A DNA stretch of 64,000 nucleotides from positions 4,092,001-4,156,000 of the forward strand of contig NZ_CP019113.1 of NCBI RefSeq assembly GCF_001888805.2, written 5' to 3'. The translations under genes and the position numbers were made by a program. Of this stretch, positions 50,654-59,463 are shown in pieces (the stretch's first letter is position 1; each line of letters starts with the position of its first letter). The notes beneath the pieces are model-generated. The model searched no databases. It was not told the DNA's origin and was given only the letters and a program-made list of their open reading frames with translations. Source of the DNA: Enterobacter sp. SA187 (GTDB lineage: Bacteria > Pseudomonadota > Gammaproteobacteria > Enterobacterales > Enterobacteriaceae).

Positions 50654-51911
50654 CGGTTCTCCCCGCGTCCATCGCTTCCATGACATGTGCTACGGTGTGG
50701 AAGGAACCACACACCAGCACGGTATCTTCTGGTCTGGCATCCGCCATTGCCGCCCGCCACGCCTGTTCGACGCTGGCAAAGGCGCTGCCGCCGTTAAGGT
50801 GCGTCAGCAGCTGTTCTGCCGTCGCGCCCCGCGGCCCTTCCAGAGGGGCACAATACCAGCTATCGACCTGGCTCTCCAGACAGGCAAGCGTTCCGGCAAT
50901 ATCTTTATCATGCAGCATGCCGACCACCGCCAGCACGCGTCCGCTTTTCGGCAACGCTGCCAGGCGTCCGGCCAGATAAGCCGCCGCATGAGGATTGTGC
51001 GCCACATCCAGAATCACGCGCGGCGACTGGCTCACTATCTGGAAACGTCCCGGTAAAATCGCTTTCGCAATGCCGTCGCGGATCGCCGTCTCGCTGATAT
51101 TCAGGCCGCTGGCACGCAGGGCAGCCAGCGCGGTTGCCGCGTTGGGCTGCGGCACCTGCGGTAACGGCAGGCCAGTCAGCTCGCCCTGAGCATCGCGAAA
51201 ACGCCAGCGGTCGCCCGTGACCTCATACTGCCAGTCGGCATCGCGGCGCAGCAGGTGCGCGCCCTTCTCGCGTGCGACATCGGCGATGCTCTGCGGCATA
51301 TCCGGCTCGCCGACCACCGCCGGTCTGCCCGCCCGGAAGACACCGGCTTTTTCGCGGCCAATGCTCTCGCGATCCGGCCCCAGCCAGTCGGTATGATCCA
51401 GCGCGATGCTGGTCACCACGGCGACATCCGCATCGACAATGTTGGTGGCGTCAAGACGCCCGCCGAGGCCGACTTCGAGGATCACCACATCAAGCGCCGC
51501 CTCTTTGAACAGCCACAGCGCCGACAGCGTGCCATATTCGAAATAGGTTAAGGAGGTATCTCCCCGCGCAACTTCGATGGCGGCGAACGAGCGGGTGTGA
51601 TCGCTTTCTGCCAGCTCTTCGCCCTGCACGCGCACGCGCTCGGTGTAGCGTACTAAATGCGGCGAACTGTAAACCCCTACCCGTAGCCCCGCCGCCAGCA
51701 GCACAGACTCCAGCGTACGGCAGGTGGTGCCCTTGCCGTTGGTACCGGCCACGGTAAAGACAAAAGGCGCAGGTTTGAGCACGTCGAGCGTAGCCGCCAC
51801 GGTCTGAACGCGCGCAAGTCCCATATCAATGGTTTTACTGTGCAGGTTTTCCAGATAAGAAAGCCACGTGGCCAGGGGCGACGTGGCTTGAGGAATGCTT
51901 TTCGTTTCCAT
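50643..51911 (-). CDS. folC: Dihydrofolate synthase / folylpolyglutamate synthase FolC
   Basis: 422 residues from the ATG at 51911, E. coli length. Mur-ligase fold with P-loop VAGTNGKGTTCRTLE (about 54-68), EVGLGGRLDATNIV and the C-terminal glutamate ligase domain starting ILDVAHNPHAA. It adds glutamate to dihydropteroate and to folates. Overlaps dedD. Confidence 0.98.
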   Translation of the reverse strand: METKSIPQATSPLATWLSYLENLHSKTIDMGLARVQTVAATLDVLKPAPFVFTVAGTNGKGTTCRTLESVLLAAGLRVGVYSSPHLVRYTERVRVQGEELAESDHTRSFAAIEVARGDTSLTYFEYGTLSALWLFKEAALDVVILEVGLGGRLDATNIVDADVAVVTSIALDHTDWLGPDRESIGREKAGVFRAGRPAVVGEPDMPQSIADVAREKGAHLLRRDADWQYEVTGDRWRFRDAQGELTGLPLPQVPQPNAATALAALRASGLNISETAIRDGIAKAILPGRFQIVSQSPRVILDVAHNPHAAAYLAGRLAALPKSGRVLAVVGMLHDKDIAGTLACLESQVDSWYCAPLEGPRGATAEQLLTHLNGGSAFASVEQAWRAAMADARPEDTVLVCGSFHTVAHVMEAMDAGRTGGE

Positions 51912-51940
51912 GATGCCCGGCTTGAATGCAGTTGAAAAAG

Positions 51941-51972
51941 TAAAAAGGCAGAGCACCTGCGCTCTGCCCTTC
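51941..51972 (-). terminator. Terminator of accD
   Basis: Stem GGCAGAGC / GCTCTGCC with a 6-nt loop, followed on the minus strand by TTTTTA. It lies between accD and folC. Confidence 0.85.
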
Positions 51973-51979
51973 GATTTTA

Positions 51980-52894
51980 TCAGGCTTCGTTTTCCTGATC
52001 GGGTACCGGCGGCACCACGATGCTTTCACGCGGCGCATCCGGGTTTGGCGTCGGCAGATTCATCAGCTTCGCCAGAATGCTCGCCAGCTTCAGGCGCAGT
52101 TCCGGACGACGCACGATCATATCGATAGCGCCTTTTTCAATCAGGAACTCACTGCGCTGGAAGCCCGGCGGCAGTTTTTCGCGCACGGTCTGTTCAATAA
52201 CGCGTGGACCGGCAAAGCCGATCAGCGCTTTCGGTTCCGCGATGTTCAGATCGCCCAGCATCGCGAAGCTCGCGGAGACGCCGCCCATGGTCGGGTCGGT
52301 CAGCACGGAGATATACGGCAGACCGCGCTCCTGCATCTTCGCCAGCGCCGCAGAGGTTTTCGCCATCTGCATCAGCGACATCAATGCTTCCTGCATACGC
52401 GCGCCACCGGAAGCGGAGAAACAGATCAGCGGGCAATTGTCTTCCAGCGCCTGTTCAACCGCGCGAACAAAGCGAGCACCAACCACGGAACCCATGGAAC
52501 CGCCCATAAAGGCGAATTCAAACGCCGCAGCGACGACCGGCATACCATGCAGCGTGCCTTTCATCACCACCAGCGCGTCTTTCTCACCGGTTTCTTTCTG
52601 GGCAGACGTCAGACGGTCTTTGTACTTTTTGGAATCACGGAACTTCAGCACATCTTTCGGCTCAAGTTCGCTACCCAGTTCCACCATCGATCCTTCATCC
52701 ATCAGGCTATGCAGGCGGTTACGCGCTGACATACGCATGTGGTGATCGCATTTCGGGCAGACCTCAAGGTTACGCTCCAGTTCGGCACGGTAAAGCACCT
52801 GACCGCAGCTGTCACATTTGGTCCACACTCCCTCAGGAATGCTTGCCTTGCGGGTGGGGGTAATATTGCTTTTAATTCGTTCAATCCAGCTCAT
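51980..52894 (-). CDS. accD: Acetyl-CoA carboxylase carboxyltransferase subunit beta
   Basis: 304 residues. N-terminal zinc ribbon CDSC...CPKC (about 27-49), then a crotonase-like carboxyltransferase domain (ASGGARMQEALMSLMQMAK, SVLTDPTMGGVSASFA). Pairs with AccA to make malonyl-CoA; the zinc ribbon binds RNA in E. coli. It is separated from dedA by 103 bp. Confidence 0.98.
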   Translation of the reverse strand: MSWIERIKSNITPTRKASIPEGVWTKCDSCGQVLYRAELERNLEVCPKCDHHMRMSARNRLHSLMDEGSMVELGSELEPKDVLKFRDSKKYKDRLTSAQKETGEKDALVVMKGTLHGMPVVAAAFEFAFMGGSMGSVVGARFVRAVEQALEDNCPLICFSASGGARMQEALMSLMQMAKTSAALAKMQERGLPYISVLTDPTMGGVSASFAMLGDLNIAEPKALIGFAGPRVIEQTVREKLPPGFQRSEFLIEKGAIDMIVRRPELRLKLASILAKLMNLPTPNPDAPRESIVVPPVPDQENEA

Positions 52895-52997
52895 TGATGA
52901 CCTTTATGCATGAACCTGGTAGCCCATAAATGGGGCACATTAAAACATAACGCTCGGCAACTTGGGACAAAAAAGTGGTCGAACCGCTGACGGGTTC

Positions 52998-53657
52998 TTA
53001 TTTTGTCTGTCGGGCTGCTGCGCGTCGGTGACGAATAATTTCGATTACGCCTGGCAGGATCGAGAGCACGATAATTGCCACGATAAGCAATTTCAGGTTC
53101 TCCTGCACAACGGGCAGATCACCGAACAGGTAGCCGGCGTAGGTGAACAGTAACACCCACAACAGCGCGCCGATGACGTTATAGGCCGCGAAGTGACGAT
53201 ACGACATATGCCCCATTCCCGCCACAAAGGGCGCGAAAGTTCTGACGATAGGCACAAATCGCGCCAGGATAATCGTCTTGCCACCGTGCTTATCGTAAAA
53301 CGCATGGGTTTTATCAAGATAGCTGCGACGGAAGATTTTTGAGTTCGGATTGCTGAACAGCTTTTCGCCGAACAGCCGTCCAATGGTGTAGTTCACCGCA
53401 TCGCCAAGGATAGCGGCCACAATCATCAGCGTCACCATCAGGTGCACGTTTAGATCGTTCGTCGGCAGAGCGGAGAGCGCCCCTGCGACAAACAGCAGCG
53501 AATCACCCGGTAAAAACGGCGTCACTACCAGTCCTGTTTCGCAAAACAGGATCAGGAACAGGATGGCGTAAATCCAGACGCCGTACTGCGCGACCAGCTC
53601 AGCCAGGTGCACATCAATGTGTAAAATAAAATCAATGAGAAAATAAATGAGGTCCAT
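52998..53657 (-). CDS. dedA: DedA-family inner-membrane protein
   Basis: 219 residues, SNARE-associated/DedA domain: FLPGDSLLFVAGALS, and the conserved arginine loop ILARFVPIVRTFAPFVAGMGHMSYRHFAAYNVIGALLW. DedA proteins are undecaprenyl-phosphate or phospholipid flippase-type transporters needed for envelope homeostasis. It is downstream of truA by 25 bp. Confidence 0.95.
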   Translation of the reverse strand: MDLIYFLIDFILHIDVHLAELVAQYGVWIYAILFLILFCETGLVVTPFLPGDSLLFVAGALSALPTNDLNVHLMVTLMIVAAILGDAVNYTIGRLFGEKLFSNPNSKIFRRSYLDKTHAFYDKHGGKTIILARFVPIVRTFAPFVAGMGHMSYRHFAAYNVIGALLWVLLFTYAGYLFGDLPVVQENLKLLIVAIIVLSILPGVIEIIRHRRAAARQTK

Positions 53658-53682
53658 GTCTTACGCCTTTGTCTGAATGCAT

Positions 53683-54495
53683 TTAGTCCGCTAAAAACAG
53701 CGGACCCATTGGCGGGCGCGGCAGATCGAAGCGGTCGGGATAATCCACCGCCACCAGATACAACCCTTCCGCTTTCGCCGTTGCTGCCGCGAGCGTTCTG
53801 TCCTTCGCCGCCAGCAGTTCTGCTATCCAGCTCTCCGGCTGGTTGTTGGCGCCTACTTCCATCAGGCTGCCGACAATATTCCTGACCATATGATGTACAA
53901 AGGCATTGGCTTTGATATCGACCACCACATATGCACCGTAACGCGCCACGTTAATGTGCATCACGTTTCGCCACGGCGTGCGCGACTGGCACTGAACCGC
54001 CCGAAACGAGGTAAAGTCATTTTCCCCTATCAGCGCCTGGGCCGCACGATGCATCCGATCGGCATCCAGAGGATGATAGTAGTGAGTGACGCCGCGCCCC
54101 AGCACGGCAGGGCGCAAACGATGATTGTAGATGACGTAGCGGTAACGGCGAGCCGTGGCGCTAAAACGTGCATGAAAATCATCGGGCACATTTTTTACCC
54201 AGCGCACCGCGATGTCACCAGGTAAATTCGCATTTACGCCCAGCGTCCAGGCCGCATCTTTGCGCTGTACGCTGGTTTCGAAATGCACCACCTGCCCGGT
54301 GCCGTGCACCCCGGCGTCAGTACGCCCGGCGCAAAACACCGTGATCGGCTCATCCGCCACTTTCGAGAGCGCGGTTTCCAGCTTTTCCTGTACGCTGCGT
54401 ACTTCGTTCTGCCGCTGCCAGCCGTAATACTTACTGCCGTCGTACTCAATGCCGAGCGCAATCTTGCTGACGGGCTTTGCCTGCGCGTCGGACAT
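53683..54495 (-). CDS. truA: tRNA pseudouridine(38-40) synthase TruA
   Basis: 270 residues. The catalytic aspartate is in CAGRTDAGVHGTGQVVHFE (about 60). Further family motifs are RYRYVIYN and FVHHMVRNIVGSLMEVG. Its start shares a base with the usg stop (both at 54495), so the pair is translationally coupled. Confidence 0.98.
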   Translation of the reverse strand: MSDAQAKPVSKIALGIEYDGSKYYGWQRQNEVRSVQEKLETALSKVADEPITVFCAGRTDAGVHGTGQVVHFETSVQRKDAAWTLGVNANLPGDIAVRWVKNVPDDFHARFSATARRYRYVIYNHRLRPAVLGRGVTHYYHPLDADRMHRAAQALIGENDFTSFRAVQCQSRTPWRNVMHINVARYGAYVVVDIKANAFVHHMVRNIVGSLMEVGANNQPESWIAELLAAKDRTLAAATAKAEGLYLVAVDYPDRFDLPRPPMGPLFLAD

Positions 54496-55508
54496 TAGTA
54501 CATGTACTCCTGCACCAGCTTCTCGGCGATTTTCACCGCCATCAGCGCGCCGCCAAAACGGACGTTATCGGCCACCGACCAGAACTGGATCTGCTCCGGC
54601 ATGCCGTAATCGTTATGCACACAGCCCACGGAAAGCTGCGGATTGCCGGAAGCGTCGCCCACCTGGGTCGGGAAGTCGTTAGCCGGGGACAGCGCAATAT
54701 CTTCGCCGCGCTCGAAGGCATCGCGGGCTTCTTCCGCCGCCAGCGGACGCAGCCCTTCAAAGCTGACCATCTGCGCCAGACCGTAGAATACCGGCGAACG
54801 TACACAGTTAACGGAGATCATCAGGCCATCGTCCTGGAGGATTTTACGCACCTGATCCACCACCACACGGGCTTCACGCACGCTGCCCTGGCTGTCCGGC
54901 AGCATCGGCAGCATGTTGAACGCCAGCTGGCGGCCAAAGAAATCGTCCTCATCAACGGGAATGCCGTTGAGCAGTTTTGCGCTCTGCCCTGCCAGCGCAT
55001 CCACGGCGACTTTGCCCTGGGAGGACGCAGACAGCAGGCTGGTCACGGCGATACGCGACAGGCCGCCTTCATCGATCAGCGGCTTAAGGGCGGTCAGCAG
55101 CTGGCTGGTGAGGCTGTCCGCCACCGCCACGATATTACGGTTACGGTAATCTGCCAGCACGAACGGATTGACGTCCGGGACCACCAGCGGCACGTCCGGC
55201 TCCATTGCGAACAGACCGCTGGCGTCGATCACCAGACAACCGGAGTTGGTGGCTTCCTCAATGTAACGGGCTGAGGCTTCAGGCCCGGCCACGAAGAACG
55301 CCAGCTGCGCCTGCGTCCAGTCGAATTCTTCGGCATCGGTCACGTAGACCGTTTTGCTGTTATAGCGCAGGGCCTTACCGGCGCTTTCACTGCGCGCCAG
55401 GGCGAAAATCTCGCCTGTGGGGAATTCGCGCTCTGCAAGAGTTTCGAGAAGCGCTTCGCCTACGGCGCCGGTGGCGCCCAGGATGGCAATATTCCAGCCT
55501 TCAGACAT
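54495..55508 (-). CDS. usg: USG-1, aspartate-semialdehyde dehydrogenase-like protein
   Basis: 337 residues with the N-terminal NAD(P) motif AILGATGAVGEALLETL and overall ASADH architecture. At the place where ASADH has its catalytic Asn-Cys the sequence reads VADSLTSQLLTALKPL, with no cysteine, so the protein is unlikely to be an active ASADH. Its role is unknown. It is conserved with truA in enterobacteria. Confidence 0.93.
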   Translation of the reverse strand: MSEGWNIAILGATGAVGEALLETLAEREFPTGEIFALARSESAGKALRYNSKTVYVTDAEEFDWTQAQLAFFVAGPEASARYIEEATNSGCLVIDASGLFAMEPDVPLVVPDVNPFVLADYRNRNIVAVADSLTSQLLTALKPLIDEGGLSRIAVTSLLSASSQGKVAVDALAGQSAKLLNGIPVDEDDFFGRQLAFNMLPMLPDSQGSVREARVVVDQVRKILQDDGLMISVNCVRSPVFYGLAQMVSFEGLRPLAAEEARDAFERGEDIALSPANDFPTQVGDASGNPQLSVGCVHNDYGMPEQIQFWSVADNVRFGGALMAVKIAEKLVQEYMY

Positions 55509-55575
55509 GGTGGTTTACTCCAGACAATAGCAATACGCTCCCCTGCCCGCAGGCGGGAGAGCGACAGAAAATGAG

Positions 55576-56712
55576 TTAGCGTGTCGGGTGATGAACGGCG
55601 TTAAAGCCGAGCTGTTGCAGTAAGGTCGCGGCCTGTGCGTCATCACACTGGATGTACAGCGAAGACCACTCGCGACGCTCAAGATAATTTTTGCGCAGCT
55701 TGTCAAATTCACCCGGAATGCCCGCCACTTTTCGCAGTGGCGCATCATCGCGGCGCACATCATACACTAAATGCACCAGTCGTTTCAGCGTTGGCTCATC
55801 AAGCGGGCCGTGCAGCGTGATGCGACCGAATTCCGGGGCGGGCAGCAGGGTATCCAGCGCCACCTGCTGACGCTTGCCGAGAAATTCGCTGTAGGCCTCA
55901 AACACCTGGGTGGTGCCGCGCGCTTTGCCTTCCAGCGTGTAACCCGCGATATGGGCGGTGCCGATGTCCACTTTATCGAGCAGCGCGACGTTGAGATCCG
56001 GCTCCGGCTCCCAGACATCCAGCACCACGCTGAGATCCTGACCGGCGTTCAGCCGCGCCAGCAGCGCGGTGTTATCCACCACCGGTCCGCGACAGGCGTT
56101 GATTAAAATGGTGCCGGGTTTAAGTCTGGCGATCAGCGCCTCATCGGCAAGGTGCAGCGTTTTGTACGGGCCGTCTTTGAACAGCGGCGTGTGGAAGGTA
56201 AGGATATCGGCTTCCTGCACCAGCTCGTCCAGCGAACGGAAATCGCCCTCCTCGCCACGGTCGGCGCGCGGCGGATCGCACAATAAGGTGCGCACGCCCA
56301 GCGCCTCCAGCCGCGCCTGCAAACGCGAGCCGACGTTGCCCACGCCCACAATGCCGACGGTGCGATCGCGCAGGCTAAAACCATCGCGCTCGCCCAGCAT
56401 CAGCAGCGCCGAAAAGACATATTCCACCACCGCGATGGCGTTGCAGCCCGGCGCGGCAGAAAAGCCAATGCCCGCCTGCGCAAGCCAGGCGTCATCGACA
56501 TGATCGGTACCGGCCGTGGCGGTGCCGACAAACTGGATCGCGGTTCCGCTGAGCAGGGATGCATTGACCTTCGTCACCGAGCGCACCATCAGGGCATCGG
56601 CATCGTTCAGTTCCGCCACCGGTATCGGGCGGCCTGGGACAGGTTTCACCTCACCCAGACGACTGAACAAATCACGGGCATAAGGCATATTTTCATCAAC
56701 GAGAATTTTCAC
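55576..56712 (-). CDS. pdxB: Erythronate-4-phosphate dehydrogenase PdxB
   Basis: 378 residues from the GTG at 56712, same length as E. coli. The frame stays open to 56871, but upstream ATGs are not supported by homology. D-isomer 2-hydroxyacid dehydrogenase fold: VGIVGVGNVGSRL nucleotide-binding motif, LKPGTILINACRGPVVDNTALL, and catalytic His in IGTAHIAGYTLEGKA. The family C-terminal dimerisation domain follows. It oxidises 4-phosphoerythronate in pyridoxal phosphate synthesis. Followed by usg after 67 bp. Confidence 0.97.
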   Translation of the reverse strand: MKILVDENMPYARDLFSRLGEVKPVPGRPIPVAELNDADALMVRSVTKVNASLLSGTAIQFVGTATAGTDHVDDAWLAQAGIGFSAAPGCNAIAVVEYVFSALLMLGERDGFSLRDRTVGIVGVGNVGSRLQARLEALGVRTLLCDPPRADRGEEGDFRSLDELVQEADILTFHTPLFKDGPYKTLHLADEALIARLKPGTILINACRGPVVDNTALLARLNAGQDLSVVLDVWEPEPDLNVALLDKVDIGTAHIAGYTLEGKARGTTQVFEAYSEFLGKRQQVALDTLLPAPEFGRITLHGPLDEPTLKRLVHLVYDVRRDDAPLRKVAGIPGEFDKLRKNYLERREWSSLYIQCDDAQAATLLQQLGFNAVHHPTR

Positions 56713-56813
56713 GTTCCGGTACCTGTATGATAACGAGAGATAAGCGTGCAAGTGTGCCATAATCTCGCCGCCAGGCATACCGAGAATGCCGACCACCGTT
56801 ACGAGGATTTTGA

Positions 56814-57824
56814 ATGATGCAACCCATCCAGGGTGTGCCGGTGCGCCCTCCGGGGCAAGACCCAACTCCACCCGCCAGTGCTGCGGGCGAACAACCGCTC
56901 TCCTCGCAACAGCGCACCGTGCTGGAGCGCCTGATCACGCGCCTGATCTCTTTAACGCACCAACAGGGCGCGGAAGTATGGGCAGGAGTGAAGCACGATC
57001 TGGGCTTAAAAAATGATACCCCGCTGCTGTCGAAACACTTTCCGGCAGCGGAACAGAGCCTGAATCAGCGTCTGGAGAATGCCAGCCAGCAGCACGCTAA
57101 CCGCCAGGTCCTTTCCCGGCTGACAGAGCTGTTAGGCCAGGGCAACAACCGTCAGGCGGTGAGCGACTTTATCCGCCAGCAGTTCGGCCAGACGGCGTTA
57201 AGCCAGCTGTCGCCGGATCAGCTGAAAACGGTGCTGGTGATGCTGCAAAAAGGCGAGCTGAATATTCCGCAGCCTCAGCAGCGCCCTGCTACCGACAGGC
57301 CGCTGGTGCCCGCCGAGCACAATGCCCTGAATCAGGCGGTGACTAAGCTGGCGGCCGCGACCGGCGAGTCAGGCAAACAGATCTGGCAGTCGATGCTGGA
57401 GCTGTCCGGCGTGAAGACCGGCGAGCTTATTCCGGCGAAACATTTTGCGCCGCTGATGACCTGGCTTCAGGCGCGTCAGACCCTCAGCCTGCAACCCGCG
57501 CCGACGCTGCATACCATGCAGGCCGCGCTCAAGCAGCCGATGGACAGCAACGAATGGCAGCATATTCAGGATTATGCCCAGCAGACGTTCCAGCTCACGC
57601 CGCAAAGTGTGCTGACCAATGCCCAGGTGCAGGATCTGCTTAATTTTGTCTTCCTGCGTCGTACCGAGCGCGCGCAGGAAACGCTGGAAGTGCGCGATAT
57701 ACAGCCGATTTACAGCCCGCTGTTCGCGCCGGTGATGGAAACGGTGAAAACCCTTTCAGCCCGCCCGGGCCTGATGTTTGTTGCCCTGATGGTGGCATTG
57801 TTGCTGGTGTGGATCGTCATTTAA
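56814..57824 (+). CDS. flk: Flk, flagellar-assembly regulator
   Basis: 336 residues. A Gln/Pro-rich N-terminal half and a single C-terminal transmembrane segment (LMFVALMVALLLVWIVI). In Salmonella Flk acts in sensing the flagellar hook/ring stage and prevents premature export of FlgM. Together with cheV it supports a flagellated host. Two adjacent ATGs (56814, 56817) are possible; the first aligns with E. coli. Divergent from pdxB. Confidence 0.94.
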   Translation: MMQPIQGVPVRPPGQDPTPPASAAGEQPLSSQQRTVLERLITRLISLTHQQGAEVWAGVKHDLGLKNDTPLLSKHFPAAEQSLNQRLENASQQHANRQVLSRLTELLGQGNNRQAVSDFIRQQFGQTALSQLSPDQLKTVLVMLQKGELNIPQPQQRPATDRPLVPAEHNALNQAVTKLAAATGESGKQIWQSMLELSGVKTGELIPAKHFAPLMTWLQARQTLSLQPAPTLHTMQAALKQPMDSNEWQHIQDYAQQTFQLTPQSVLTNAQVQDLLNFVFLRRTERAQETLEVRDIQPIYSPLFAPVMETVKTLSARPGLMFVALMVALLLVWIVI

Positions 57825-57827
57825 CGA

Positions 57828-57866
57828 CACCGCCGGGTAGATTTCCCTACCCGGCGTTCTGTTTAG
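57828..57866 (+). terminator. Terminator between convergent flk and the 6-phospho-beta-glucosidase gene
   Basis: Stem CGCCGGGTAG / CTACCCGGCG with a 6-nt loop, followed by TTCTGTTT on the plus strand. Situated between two convergent genes. Confidence 0.75.
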
Positions 57867-57869
57867 CGC

Positions 57870-59300
57870 TTACACATTCTCGCCATTACTTTTTATAACG
57901 TCGCGATACCAGTCGAAGGATTTCTTCTTACTGCGCGCCAGCGTGCCCTTGCCCTCGTTATCTTTATCGACATAAATAAAACCGTAGCGCTTTTTCATCT
58001 CGCCGGTACCGGCAGAGACCAGATCGATACAGCCCCACGGGGTATAACCCATCAGATCCACACCGTCCTCCACCACCGCTTTTTTCATTTCGCGGATATG
58101 GTTTTCAAGATACTCGATGCGGTACCGATCGTTTACCGTGCCGTCAGGCTCTTTTTCGTCGATCGCGCCAAAACCGTTCTCGACAATAAACAGCGGCAGC
58201 TGATACATATCGTAGAACCAGTTCAGCGAATAACGTAAGCCAACCGGATCGATTTGCCAGCCCCAGTCCGACGCTTTGACATACGGATTTTTCACCAGGC
58301 TTTTGGTTTCGTCATAATCGAGCTGCGGATTATCGTCCGTCGCTTTGGTGGCAAAAGACATGTAATAGCTAAAGCCAATATAATCCACACAGCCGCGGGT
58401 CAGGATCTGGCGATCCTCATCGGTAATGTCCAGGTTAAAGGCTTTCTGCTCGAAGTAATTTAAAATGTGCTGCGGGTAATAGCCGCGCACATGGACGTCG
58501 GTAAACCAGTAGCGGCGATGCATAGCGCGAACCGACATCATCATGTCGTTCGGATCGCAGCTTAACGGATAAATCGGGCACATGGCGATCATGCAGCCGA
58601 TCTGAAACTGCGGGTTAATGGCGTGGCCCGCTTCCACCGCCAGGGCGCTGGCTACCAGCTCATAATGCGCCGCCTGATACATGATTTTTTCGCGATCTTC
58701 ACCGGGCTTATAATGCAGGCCGGAGTTAGTGAAGGGGGCAAAATCTTCGTGGAAATTGGCCTGGTTATTTATTTCGTTGAAGGTCATCCAGAATTTCACT
58801 TTATTCTGGTAGCGGGTGAATACCGCTCTGGCGAAGCGGACAAAGAATTCGATCACCTGACGATTGCGCCAGCCGCCGTATTCGGTCACCAGATAATAGG
58901 GCATTTCAAAATGCGAGAGGGTGATCACCGGTTCGATATTATATTTCAGGCACTCATCAAACAGATCATCATAGAATTGCAGCCCGGCTTCATTTGGCTC
59001 CAGCTCATCCCCTTTCGGAAAAATACGTGTCCAGGCAATTGAGGTGCGGAAGCATTTGAATCCCATCTCCGCAAACAGCTTAATGTCTTCTTTATAGCGA
59101 TGGTAAAAATCGATGCCTTCGTGGTTGGGATAATATTTGCCTTCGATCACCCCTTCGGTGATCTCACGCGGCACGCCATGACGGCCTGCCGTCATCACAT
59201 CCGCCACGCTGACGCCCTTTCCTCCTTCGCGCCAGCCCCCTTCCAGTTGATGCGCCGCGACCGCGCCGCCCCAGAGAAAATCCGCTTTAAATCCTGGCAT
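57870..59300 (-). CDS. GH1 6-phospho-beta-glucosidase
   Basis: 476 residues, full-length glycoside hydrolase family 1. The acid/base glutamate is in FWMTFNEINNQ (about 170) and the nucleophile in PLFIVENGFG (about 375). The N-terminal signature FLWGGAVAAHQLEGGW and the C-terminal KKRYGFIYVDKDNEG with a lysine/tyrosine phosphate pocket indicate 6-phospho-beta-glucosides such as phosphorylated cellobiose, salicin or arbutin. It resembles AscB/BglA-type enzymes. No PTS permease or antiterminator is next to it, so it depends on transport encoded elsewhere. It occupies the place of yfcJ in E. coli K-12. Confidence 0.92.
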   Translation of the reverse strand: MPGFKADFLWGGAVAAHQLEGGWREGGKGVSVADVMTAGRHGVPREITEGVIEGKYYPNHEGIDFYHRYKEDIKLFAEMGFKCFRTSIAWTRIFPKGDELEPNEAGLQFYDDLFDECLKYNIEPVITLSHFEMPYYLVTEYGGWRNRQVIEFFVRFARAVFTRYQNKVKFWMTFNEINNQANFHEDFAPFTNSGLHYKPGEDREKIMYQAAHYELVASALAVEAGHAINPQFQIGCMIAMCPIYPLSCDPNDMMMSVRAMHRRYWFTDVHVRGYYPQHILNYFEQKAFNLDITDEDRQILTRGCVDYIGFSYYMSFATKATDDNPQLDYDETKSLVKNPYVKASDWGWQIDPVGLRYSLNWFYDMYQLPLFIVENGFGAIDEKEPDGTVNDRYRIEYLENHIREMKKAVVEDGVDLMGYTPWGCIDLVSAGTGEMKKRYGFIYVDKDNEGKGTLARSKKKSFDWYRDVIKSNGENV

Positions 59301-59394
59301 GCTTACCCCCTTTTCCGTTGATAACGCAAAGAGAATAACAACGACGCGGCAGCTTTACCGGATCGACATCACATTATTGGCCAAGGCTCAGAAA

Positions 59395-59422
59395 TGAAAA
59401 AAGGAGCCATCAGGCTCCTTTC
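59395..59422 (-). terminator. Terminator of fabB
   Basis: Stem AAAGGAGCC / GGCTCCTTT with a 4-nt loop, followed on the minus strand by six T residues. A short palindrome (gccgggcggcgg...) lies between it and the fabB stop. Confidence 0.85.
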
Positions 59423-59463
59423 AGATTCTTGCCGGGCGGCGGCTGCGCCGCCGGGCATGTTAA

